NCBI RefSeq assembly: GCF_015561195.1
Contig: NZ_JADMSU010000004.1
Location: 124,001 to 188,000 of the forward strand
Source of the DNA: Collinsella aerofaciens
Lineage (GTDB): Bacteria > Actinomycetota > Coriobacteriia > Coriobacteriales > Coriobacteriaceae
Reading direction: 5' to 3'
DNA: 64,000 bases
Positions within the stretch are counted from its first letter, which is position 1, and each line of letters starts with the position of its first letter. A model generated the notes under the pieces. The model was not told where the DNA came from and did not search any database. It was given only the letters and a program-made list of their open reading frames with translations. Below, one piece after another: positions 33,008 through 42,600 of this stretch. The position numbers were made by a program, and so were the translations under genes.

Positions 33008-34237
33008 ATGGATCGAAACGGACTCGACCCCAGCGTCCCCAGCGCCACGGAGGTCAAGAAGATTCCCCTCATCATTAAGGTGTACGCCGTCCTGTGCATC
33101 CTGTCCGGCGTGGGCACACTCCCGTCGGTCGCCGCCTTTATGTGGCAGGTCATCACCGCGCTCATCAACGGCAACGCCGCCGCCAAGCTCAGCGACAATA
33201 TGCTGGTCTCGGTTGGACTCATTGTCGCCGGAATCATGCTCTCTGCGGCAAGTGCCGTCATCCTGATCATCTTTGGCCTGGACCTTATCAAAAACCAGCG
33301 CCGCAACGCCGCCCGCCTGTCCTACATCCTTATTGCATTCACCGTCGTCGAGCTTTTGGTCGACGTGATGCTCCAGGGTATCGGGCTCTTCTTGCTTCGT
33401 CCCGCTATTCAGCTCGGTATCCTCATCGCGCTTTCGGCAACCGTCGACCCTACGCTTCGCCAGGAGCGCGAACTGCAGCGCCGCCTACAGGAGATGCTCG
33501 ACCGCGACGCCGCCGCCGAGGGCATGCTCGGCCGCGATGAAACCGGCGAGGGCTACATCAAACTCAACTACTTCAACCTGTTCTGGGTATTCCTCGTCTG
33601 CTGCGTGCTCGGCCTGATCGCCGAGGACATCTGGCACATGACGGTCGACGACCCAGGCGTCTACCAGGACCGCGCCGGCATGCTGTTTGGTCCCTTCAGC
33701 CCCATCTATGGCTTTGGCGCCGTACTCATGACCATGGTGCTCAACCGCTTCTATAAAAAGAACCCCATCATCATTTTCCTGGTAAGCGCTGTGCTCGGCG
33801 CGAGCTTTGAGGTGTTCGTGGGCTGGTTTATGCAGACCTCGTTCGGTGTGGTCTCGTGGAGCTACTCGCACATGAAGCTGTTCGGCATGCCCGACCCGCT
33901 CGCCGTCCTTACGGGCGGACGCACCTGCACGGGCTTTGCCTGCCTGTGGGGCCTGGGCGGACTCATCTGGATCAAGCTGCTGCTGCCAAGGCTGCTCAAG
34001 CTCATCAACATGATTCCGTGGAAAAGCCGCTACTCGGCTACCGTCATCTTTACCGTCATTATGCTGGTCGACGGCGTCATGACGCTGCAGTCGCTCGACT
34101 ACTGGTACCAGCGCGTCAACGGCACGGAGCCGGATATTCCCGTCGCGCAGTTCTACGGCAAGTATTTCGATAACGATTACATGGAGAACCGCTTCCAGAG
34201 CATGACCATGAGCCCCAAGGATGCGACGCGCGTGTAG
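33008..34237 (+). CDS. multi-pass membrane protein with CmpB-type putative ABC permease domain
   Basis: 409 residues; ATG at 33008 with AAAGG upstream. The N-terminal 150 residues have four membrane segments and a short charged helix (RQERELQRRLQEML). The C-terminal half (FNLFWVFLVCCVLGLIAEDIW, FGPFSPIYGFGAVLMT, ASFEVFVGWFMQ) matches the family called putative ABC-transporter type IV (CmpB). No ATPase is beside it, so a transport role is doubtful. It stands alone between purF and a terminator. Confidence 0.8.
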   Translation: MDRNGLDPSVPSATEVKKIPLIIKVYAVLCILSGVGTLPSVAAFMWQVITALINGNAAAKLSDNMLVSVGLIVAGIMLSAASAVILIIFGLDLIKNQRRNAARLSYILIAFTVVELLVDVMLQGIGLFLLRPAIQLGILIALSATVDPTLRQERELQRRLQEMLDRDAAAEGMLGRDETGEGYIKLNYFNLFWVFLVCCVLGLIAEDIWHMTVDDPGVYQDRAGMLFGPFSPIYGFGAVLMTMVLNRFYKKNPIIIFLVSAVLGASFEVFVGWFMQTSFGVVSWSYSHMKLFGMPDPLAVLTGGRTCTGFACLWGLGGLIWIKLLLPRLLKLINMIPWKSRYSATVIFTVIMLVDGVMTLQSLDYWYQRVNGTEPDIPVAQFYGKYFDNDYMENRFQSMTMSPKDATRV

Positions 34238-34270
34238 CGTCACGCAATGCCGAGATTATCCAACGCACAG

Positions 34271-34313
34271 AAAAGCCCGCTGGCAGACTGATGAACTGCC
34301 AGCGGGCTTTTTG
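34271..34313 (+). terminator. rho-independent terminator
   Basis: AAAGCCCGCTGGCAG (34272-34286) and its perfect complement (34296-34310) are followed by TTTTTG. It is 34 bases after the stop of the membrane protein gene and faces a convergent gene. Confidence 0.9.
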
Positions 34314-34335
34314 TTGGCGAGTGCCGCTGCCGGCC

Positions 34336-34752
34336 TTACGCCTCGCGCTCGACCTCGCTCACACACTCATTTTTGATGGTACCGACGAGCGCCTGCAGCG
34401 CATCGACCACATGCGGGCGAATGTCTCCGCCAATGAGCACGAGCATGATGTCGTCGCCCACGGTAAGCTCGCCGCTCGCCAGCCACACGCGCACATAGCC
34501 GATACCCGGCATCGTGCGCGTCGCCTCGATAGCGGCCTGCACCTTTTCGGCATCGAAGCCAAACACCATGCCGCCCACCTTGTGGCCTGGCGCCACGCCA
34601 TCGGTCTCGACTCCGCGCACTTCGGCCTTGGGCGTCGCGCGCACCACGCCGTTGTGTGTCAGGTACATCCCACAATCAGCCGCCGAAACATCGGCCTTGG
34701 CTTCGCGCAGCCAAGCATCAACCGAAGGCATCGATTTGCCGTTCTCAAGCAT
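34336..34752 (-). CDS. MoaE-like protein (molybdopterin synthase catalytic subunit family)
   Basis: 138 residues from ATG at 34752; AAGGAG is better spaced for it than for the ATG one codon earlier. GMYLTHNGVVRATPK, VGGMVFGFDAEKVQAAIE, VGDDIMLVLIGGDIRPHVVDAL and the final Lys/Glu-rich helix resemble MoaE, which puts sulfur on precursor Z. No other molybdopterin gene is near, and parts of the usual active site are hard to align, so the family call is moderate. Confidence 0.6.
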   Translation of the reverse strand: MLENGKSMPSVDAWLREAKADVSAADCGMYLTHNGVVRATPKAEVRGVETDGVAPGHKVGGMVFGFDAEKVQAAIEATRTMPGIGYVRVWLASGELTVGDDIMLVLIGGDIRPHVVDALQALVGTIKNECVSEVEREA

Positions 34753-34819
34753 CATTTCTCCTTTTGATTTCCAGGGTAGTCTTTTTGGGACGGGGCTCTT
34801 TTAGCTACTCTCGAACCAC

Positions 34820-35818
34820 TTATTCCTCGACCGGCGTGAGTACCATGACTGCGCGCGTATTGCTAAATGACAGCGAACGGCAAGTCACAAGCGTTACGAC
34901 CTTGGTTGCCGAAGCGGCACGATCGGTGGCATCGCTCGCCACGGCAGAGGCACCGTCGAGCATCTCGGACAGATAATTCTTCAGTCCGTCATCGCCCTCA
35001 AAGTTGGGCGTGCGCGCCTTGGCATACGTGTCCTCGACCACCTTGGTCGCCAGCGGACGCAGCTTATACGTCGCGTCACGTGTGATGTAGTACACGTAGT
35101 CCATGCTGTCGAACGTCGCTTGATCGGTCGTATCCGAAATCACGTTGAACATCGAACCGTCGTTCATGTGATGTCCGTAAATCGTGGTCTGCTGATCCAC
35201 CATGCCCGGCGCGGTGTCGTCGCTATCCAAGAAGATGGCTCCCGAGGCATTGGCGGTGCCGTCGAACAGCGTGTTGAGGTACTTGGAGTTGTTGTTGGTC
35301 TGCACCACGGGGTAGTTGATGTTGGTGCCGGGTGCGTAAATCCAACCCACAACCTCGGGATTTGTCTGGGCAAGCGCATTGAAGTCGATAACCGGCACGC
35401 CGCTGGCGTCCTTGTCGCTCACATATTGCTTTTCGATTTTTTGATATGACTCGCTCGCCTGCTTGTAGCCAATCTGCGCGTTGATAAAGATGGCGGCCGC
35501 AGCAACGATCAGGCCAATGCCGATGATGATGAGCAGAATGGGAATGACGGAGCGGCGCTTTTTGCGCGGCGGCTCGGTATAGCTCGATGGCGCGGTATGC
35601 GCCGAAGAGCGAGGTGACTTCTTGGCCGTACTGTATGACGAAGGGCGATATGCAGCCGGCGTATCCTGACGGCGATGCTTCGCCGGCGTCACGGGACGCG
35701 GCGCGCGCGGCTGCTGAGGAGAGAATGTCCGACCCTGCTGCGGCGCGCGGGCTGCTCCCGACTTGGCTGGATCGGGAATCCGAGAAGCCGAAAAACGCTT
35801 TCCCTGATAGTCGGACAT
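34820..35818 (-). CDS. class B sortase
   Basis: 332 residues; ATG at 35818 after GGAG. A Pro/Ser/Arg-rich cytoplasmic start of about 88 residues precedes one membrane segment (VIPILLIIIGIGLIVAAAAIF). The catalytic domain has the His in TTIYGHHMNDGSMF, Cys313 in TLVTC and Arg322 in NTRAVMV. Class B sortases attach specific substrates or pilins to peptidoglycan. The nearest candidates in the window (IPNTG, LPLTG and LAATG proteins) fit other classes better, so its substrate is unclear. Confidence 0.92.
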   Translation of the reverse strand: MSDYQGKRFSASRIPDPAKSGAARAPQQGRTFSPQQPRAPRPVTPAKHRRQDTPAAYRPSSYSTAKKSPRSSAHTAPSSYTEPPRKKRRSVIPILLIIIGIGLIVAAAAIFINAQIGYKQASESYQKIEKQYVSDKDASGVPVIDFNALAQTNPEVVGWIYAPGTNINYPVVQTNNNSKYLNTLFDGTANASGAIFLDSDDTAPGMVDQQTTIYGHHMNDGSMFNVISDTTDQATFDSMDYVYYITRDATYKLRPLATKVVEDTYAKARTPNFEGDDGLKNYLSEMLDGASAVASDATDRAASATKVVTLVTCRSLSFSNTRAVMVLTPVEE

Positions 35819-35854
35819 GGCTCTCCTTATGCTGCAAATGGACTGGCAGAGCGC

Positions 35855-36319
35855 TTAGGCGTCAGCCATCTCCTGCTTCATCTTCTCGATAACCTTGCGG
35901 TACTCGGGGTCGCATGCGCCCAGAATCTGCGTGGCGTAAATGGCAGCGTTCTTGGCACCGTTGATGGCCACACAGGCAACGGGCACGCCCGAAGGCATCT
36001 GTACCATCGACAGCAGCGAGTCCATACCGCCCAGATCGCTCGTCTTCATAGGCACGCCGATGACCGGCAGCGGCGTAAACGCAGCCACGACACCGCCCAG
36101 GTGAGCAGCCTTGCCGGCGGCAGCGATAATTACCTTGATGCCGCGGTCGGCAGCAGTCGAGGCCCACTCATGGACCTTCGCCGGCGTGCGGTGCGCGCTT
36201 GCAATCACGAGCTCATAGGGCACGCCCAGTGCCTCGAGCTCGGCGGTACAACCTTCCATAACGCCCAGATCGGACTTGGAGCCCATGATGATCCCGACAA
36301 CCGGCTTCTGATCTGCCAT
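35855..36319 (-). CDS. purE: N5-carboxyaminoimidazole ribonucleotide mutase
   Basis: 154 residues; ATG at 36319 after AGGAGG. It shifts the carboxyl group in N5-CAIR to give CAIR. GIIMGSKSDLGVM, ASAHRTP with the catalytic His, and AAAGKAAHLGGVVA are the class I motifs. No purK lies next to it. A TATACT box with an overlapping palindrome is found upstream at 36371-36388. Confidence 0.95.
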   Translation of the reverse strand: MADQKPVVGIIMGSKSDLGVMEGCTAELEALGVPYELVIASAHRTPAKVHEWASTAADRGIKVIIAAAGKAAHLGGVVAAFTPLPVIGVPMKTSDLGGMDSLLSMVQMPSGVPVACVAINGAKNAAIYATQILGACDPEYRKVIEKMKQEMADA

Positions 36320-36370
36320 AAACAAAGACCTCCTGTTGAGAGCGGTGACGCGGCGAATCCGCGACCCTTA

Positions 36371-36388
36371 ACTACTGAGAGTAGTATA
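36371..36388 (-). promoter_or_regulatory. probable purE promoter with overlapping palindrome
   Basis: TATACT (minus strand, 36383-36388) lies about 64 bases before the purE start. Directly overlapping it, ACTACT (36371-36376) pairs with AGTAGT (36380-36385), which could be an operator. No clear -35 box. Confidence 0.4.
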
Positions 36389-36500
36389 GCTGCTCCCGCC
36401 CCTGCGGTCTGTGGGTGCTCTGCGGCGGCCCGGTGTTTTCATCTTCACTCCGGTTGCTACGCAAAGTCGTTCAGATAGAGCCTGGCCCGCCCGCGAAGCG

Positions 36501-36542
36501 CCCTGCGACCTACCGGATATTGCCATGACGTACGTTGGCTGA
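36501..36542. repeat. 42-bp direct repeat, copy 1 (downstream of the GH31 gene)
   Basis: Starts CCCTGCGACCTACCGG and ends TACGTTGGCTGA. It matches 43402-43443 in 38 of 42 positions in the same orientation. The two copies bracket the GH31 gene. Confidence 0.75.
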
Positions 36543-36555
36543 AATAATAAAGCAA

Positions 36556-36585
36556 TGCCCGCCGTCCTTGACGGAGCGGCGGGCA
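36556..36585 (-). terminator. terminator after the GH31 gene
   Basis: TGCCCGCCG (36556-36564) pairs with CGGCGGGCA (36577-36585). On the minus strand it is followed by TTGCTTTATTATT. It lies 23 bases after the stop at 36609. Confidence 0.8.
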
Positions 36586-36608
36586 CGTTTGCTTAGTTGT
36601 CGCTGGGA

Positions 36609-39600
36609 CTACTTAGCCTTGCTGCGACGATGGAAGAAAGCGCCGATCGCGGCGATGATGGCGCCAAGACCACCGACGGCCGCGACGGTCGCCGCCGTCT
36701 GGTCGCCGGTATTGGGGATCGCCGAACCGCTCTTCTTGCTGCCCTGGGCCTTGTCGCCTGCGGGCTTGCCCGCCTGGTTGCCGCCGTTTGAGCCATTGCC
36801 GGAACCCTGGTTGCCCGAGCCGCCCTGGTTGCCGGAATCGGCATCCTTGAGGCTCTCAATGGCCAGCTTGAGCTGGTCATAGGCCGCCTGGAGCTGGATG
36901 TCGGAAGCATTCTCATCACCCAAGACGTCCTCGGCGTAGGTAATGGCATCCGTCAGGGCCTTGACAGACTCGTCCGTCTTGCCCCTGGTGTCAGTCTCCT
37001 TCGCCTGCTTGACCAAGGCCTTGAGCTGCTTCTTGGTCGGGTTCTCGACCGGGGTCACCGGAGTCTTCTCAAGCGCGTCGCGAGCACTCTCGAGTGCCTT
37101 GAGTGCCTGGTCGACCTCGTCCTGCGTGGCGTTCTCGTCGTTCAGGATGGCGCGGGCGCTCGCCAAGGCGTTCTGGAACGCGGTCCAGGAAGCCTCGGTG
37201 TAGTCGCTGGCCTTAAGGTCGCCGGCTGCAACCTCGGCATCAACCTTTTCAATCGCGGCAGTGAGGTCGTCCTTCGCCACCGGATTGGGAACGGCCGTAC
37301 CGTAGAACTTGAGCTCCGCCATGCTGCAGTAGGCGTCAACGCTGCCACCGCCGGCGTGGAGCACTTTGACGGTCACGTAGCGACCGCGCGCGGCACCAAA
37401 GCTCATCTGCTTCCAGTCGCCACGGTCGGTGAGCACGCGGCCGTCGTTGTCGAAGGTAAACGTACCCATCGACGTGGCGGTGCCCATCTCATAACCGTCG
37501 GCGGTGTCGGAAACCAGCACCTCGGCCTCAAAGATATCGCCGTTCGTGCCGCCGTCCTGGCGCGGCAGGAACGTGACGTCGGTGAGATCGTAGTCGCGGC
37601 CCAGGTCGACGGTCAGGTACTGGGGCATACCGGCCTTATAGGCCCAGTCGCTGTGCCAGAGCGTCTGCTCATCGCCGTCAAGAGCGTTGACGGCGTTGCT
37701 GCCCTCATAGTCGGCCTCGCTCGAGAAGCCGGTCACCTTGACGTTCTCGCGGTTCTCGGGCGTGTTGATGAGGCTCTTCTCATCGACGGGGCGCATCTTG
37801 AGGCCGTCGATTGCCTTCTCGATCTTGGCCGTGGCGTCTGCGACATCCTTCTTGCTATAGCTGCCCTGGCCGCCATCGAGGAGCTTCTGAGCCGCCTCGA
37901 CCGCAGCGGTGAGGGCTGCATAGGAATCCTTGGTGTAGACGGACTCGCTGTAGCCCGCGGCCTTGGAAAGCGCTGCCATGAGCGCAGAGGTGTCGACACC
38001 AGCCTTGACCTCGACCTCATAGGATGCGGTCTTGGAGGGATCGAGCACCGACGCCACCGTGATCGTTGCCTTGCCGGCCTTGTTGGCGCGCAGGTAGTAG
38101 CTCACGCTATCGCCGGCCTGGACAGCGGAGACGCTCACCACAGAAGGATCGGAGCTCTCGACCGTCACATAGGGGTAGCCGGCGCTCTCGGGCGTGGCCT
38201 TGGCGTCGACGAGCGTCACATCGCCCTCGAAGAACTCGGTCTGGTTCTTGCCCAGTTCGACACCCTCGATGGCCTCGACACCCTGTGTGTAGTTGAAGTT
38301 GATCTCGCGCAGCGTGAGCATCTGGTCACCCGATGCCTCAAGCGGCGTGATCTCGACCTTGGTCGCCTTCTTGCCCTTGTTCTCGGCAGAGAGGCCAAAG
38401 GCGTAGCGAGCCTGATAGGAATCAAAGCTTCCGCCCGAGAACTCCTGGGTCGAGCCGTCCTCGAACGTCACGACGGACTTAATCTTCTGCACGGTGCCGT
38501 TGCCACCGTTGCGGTTAACGACCTCGACGCTATCGAGTTTCGACGGCGTCTTGAAGGCGAACGTCATCGTGGCGGGCAGCTTGACGTAGGTCGGCATCTT
38601 GCCGTCGATCCAGTTGGGCCCATAGTTCCACAGGAACTCGAAGTCGTTGCCGCCCTCATTGTTGTCGAACAGTCCGTCATAGCTCTTCTGCTGGATGAGC
38701 TTCTCGACGTTGGTGCCGTCGTCGGTGGGGAGCTCGTCGTTGGTCATCGTGATGTCAAAGGCGTCGCGGCCGTACTCGGACTTGGTGGGCTGCGGGACAC
38801 CGGGCATCGTCACGGTGCCATCACTCACGAACTCGAGCGCGTCGCACGCCGGGCCGACGAGCCAAGACGTCGAGGGCAGCTCGACCTTGCCGGCCGTCTT
38901 AGCCTTGAGTTTAAAGCTCGCGACCACACCAGTACTGTTGAAGAGCTTGGCGTCGCCGCGGTTGGCGAAGGCCAGGTTGATGGTCTGGTGGCCATCCGTG
39001 AACTGCACTTTCTCGCGCGAGAGGTTCTCCATGCCCGCCGTCGACGCATCCTGCGCGATGCTCTCGGAGACATACTCGAACTGGTCGCTGTTGAAGTTGA
39101 CGAGCGCACCGAGCGCGTTGATGTTCTCGGCGTCGGTGGCGTAGACGTCGACCGTGATCTCGTCGCCGGCCTCGACCTCCATCTTGCTCGGGATCACCGC
39201 GAGGGTGCCAGCAGCCTTGCCCTTTTGCTTGGTGCCGCCGTCGAGCGCCGCCATGGTGAAGGAGTAGTCGTACACGTCGTAGACGCCGTTGCCGTTGAGG
39301 TCGGCGAAGTGGGCGCGGATCTGGGAGTCGAACGTCGAGGTGTCGGGCTCGCGGTTCTCAAGACCCAGGTAATTCTTCATGTTGGAGTAGTCGCCGTCGG
39401 AGACCGTGGCCTTGTTGAGGTTGGAGCCCACAGCGAAGCCGTCCGTGCCGTCGGTCTTGTAGATGGCGATCTCGGAGGCGGAGAAGAAGTTGCCCACGGA
39501 CGCGAGCGGCGTCATACGCACGTAGCGCGCGGCCACGGCGCCGTCGAACGCCACCGTCTTGCAAGCGGCGGAGCGCTCCCAGTCGACCTCCTGCGTCGTC

Positions 39601-42600
39601 CAATGCACGCCGTCGAGGCTCGTCTCGATGCGCATCTTGGTCACAGTGCCGTTACCGGCATCATCGCGCGGATAGTACTCGAGCTTGTCGAGCTTGTAAG
39701 CGCGACCGTAGTCAACGGTAAGCGCCTTGCCCAGATCGTTGCCACCGGAGTGGAAACCGCCGTCGCCCGACTGGAACTCATGGTCGAAGGCGAGTTCGGC
39801 CTTATGGCTACCGTAGAGCGAGCCCTCCCAAGTGATTTCCTCGGCCTCAGGCACGTTCCGCCACGGGTCGAGCGCAGAGTTCGCCTCAAGCACGTCGCTC
39901 CATGCGGAGTAGCCATCGGCGTTGCGCGAACGAATCTGGTAGGTATGCTTGCTGTTGTAGGCAAGATCGGTATGCGTGAATTCTGCCGCATCGCCCACGG
40001 CGAACACAGTGCCGTCTACCTTAAGGTCGTAGGAGGTAGCACCATCGACCTTCCCCCAGGTGAGCTTAATGCTCGTGGGGGTCGTGGCGTCCTCGGGGGC
40101 AGCAAGGTTCGCGGGTGCGGAGAGGTTCTCGTTGAAGCGGTCGGCCGCGAGCGTGGCATCGGCGTTCACGAAATCGCCCAGTTCGAGCGTCTGCGCTGCC
40201 GTGGCGACATCGGTCTTCGCGAACTTGACGTAGACCTTGGGATTCGTGGTGATCTTGGTGTTGTTGAAGCTCTCGCCCTGCTCGGCCTCGGTGCTGCCTG
40301 CGTCGCTGCCGTAGTGGTTGAGGTTGGGGGTCTCGTTGTAGAAGTAGACCGCCTGGCCGGCCTCGGGGGTCGCGGCGTCAAAGGCCTCCTGCGAGTCGAC
40401 CTCAACCACGTTGAGCGCGGATCCGCCGTTCTTGGCGGAGACGCTCGTGGGCTTGGCGGAGACGTTGGCCACAAAGGTCGTGGTGCGGTTGGAGTCGTAG
40501 CCGCTGTAGCCGCCCTGCGATGCCTCGGCGGTAAAGGTCGCCGTGCCGCCCACCACGCTCGACTTATAGACGGTGCTCACATGCTCACCGTAGGAAATAT
40601 TGTCGATTGTGCCGTAGGAATCGTCCTCGGTCGTGTTGTTCTCGATGGAGGAGCCGTCATCCTCGTACTGCGTAAAGCTGCCCTCACCCTCGGTGGCGAA
40701 GAACTCGACGATACGCTGGCTGCGATTGGTGCCCTTGGTGTTGGTCTCGGTCACAGCCTCGGGGTTGTTGTTCTCGGCGTACATCGGCACGATGGCGTTG
40801 GCCTTAACAAAGAGTGGCAGCTTCCAAAGCGGAGCCTCGTAGTTGTTGAGGACCTGACCGCCGCGGTACTGCTTGCCCGAGAAGTAGTCAATCCAGATGG
40901 TGGGATTCTCGTCGGTACCGTAGTTGGGCAGGTAGATACCGTTGCGGACATCGTTGCCGTTCTCATCTGCCTGGGTATCCTGATACACCGGTGCCACCAG
41001 GAAGTTCTCACCGAACATGTACTGGTACTGCGTCGAGGTGCTTGCGGCGTACTCGGAGTTGTCGGAAAGCAGCATGGCGCGGATCATGGGAAGGCCGGTA
41101 TCGCCGTTGCCCGTGTCGATGTTGGCCGCCGAGGCCGCGCTCGTGTAGATATAGGGCATGAGTTGTGCTTTGAGCTTGAGATAGAAGCGCGAGATGCCCG
41201 TGTATGGATCGCCGTGCGTCATGGGCGACTTGCGGTAGGTGCCCCAACCGTCCATGTCAAGCATAGAGGGCGTGAATGTCTTCCACTGGTAGTCGCGAGC
41301 GGAGATGATGGGATCGCCACCAAAGATGCCGTCCATATCGGAGCCGATGTTGGGGTTGCCCGAGAGGCTCTGGCCGATATACGTGGGGATATGGAAGCGA
41401 ATGTACTCCCAGTTACCGCCGTACTGGTCGCCGGTCCAGATGCCGCCAAAGCGCTGCGTGCCGGCCCAGCCGTCAAGCGTGATGATGTTGGGGCGCTTGT
41501 TGGCGCCGGTGGTCACGGTGTCATAGGCCGTCTTGATGCCGTTGAGGCCAAAGGAGTAGCCGGAGCCGACCCAAGCGACGTCGGTCTTGAGCGTGGTGAT
41601 GCCACCAGTCTTAACCTCAGAATCGAAATCGCGCAGCAGATGCCACGGGGTCTCGGAGTTGCTATCGGGCTCGAGGTTCGACTGGGTCCAGAGACCGGTG
41701 CTCACGCCCTTGGAGTTGGCATACTCGGTGAACTTCTTAAGATTGTCGACGTTGGCGCGCACGGCGTTGAGGCGCTCGGCAGAACTCGTTCCGTCGGAGT
41801 TGACGCCGCCGGTCTTGTAGTAACCGTTCTGGCCGTAGCCAGCACCGTAACCGTCGTTCGGCAGGAACCAGCCGAGCGGCATGTCGTTGTCCTCGTAGTC
41901 ATCGATAACCTGCCGGGCGGAGAACTGGCGGTCGAAATCGGTCGCCTTCATGTTCTCGGTATCAACCGTAGGGCCCTCACCGTTGAGCGTCTCGGCCGCA
42001 AGCGTGCCGTCGAGCTTGTAGCCCGTCGACATGCCGGACTCGTATTTAACGTCGCCCTTCTCACTCGAGGACTTGCTGCCCTTGGTCTCCCACTTTTTTT
42101 GACCCGAGGTCGTTGACCAGCCATCACGGTTATAGGCATTAAGATGACCCAGGTAGAAACCGTACTCGGGCAGCAGCACCGGATTGCCGGTCACCTTGTA
42201 GTAGTCCTGCAGCATCTCGGTTGCCACGTTCGAGGCGCCCTCGTTGGTCGCCACGAAGTAATAGGCATCAAACTCATTCTCGCTGTGCAAAGTCGTGACC
42301 GTCGATGAGTCCGTGGAACCGAAGTCGTAGGAACCCTCTGCAAACGTGTTTCGGAGCACGCCGTAGCCGTCGCTCGTCCAATAGAACGGGTTGGGCGAGG
42401 CAACGCCGCCATCGGTCCAGTTGTTAGTGTTGGAGATGGCGATGGTCTGGTTGGTGTGCAGGAAGCGGCCGTTCTGGGTGCCGCCGCCAAAGAAGTTCTC
42501 GGACTTCTCCTTGGCGAGCGTCTGGACGGTACCCTTCTTATCAAGGTCGAGGGGCGCAGACTCAGAAACCACGCCACGGTCGCCTGACTTGATACTCATC

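Noticed and set aside
37356-42116. 1586-codon open frame on the plus strand inside the GH31 gene
   Set aside because: It is the antisense shadow of a high-GC coding region; composition is Val/Leu/Arg/His-rich with no domain, while the minus strand encodes a clear multi-domain enzyme.
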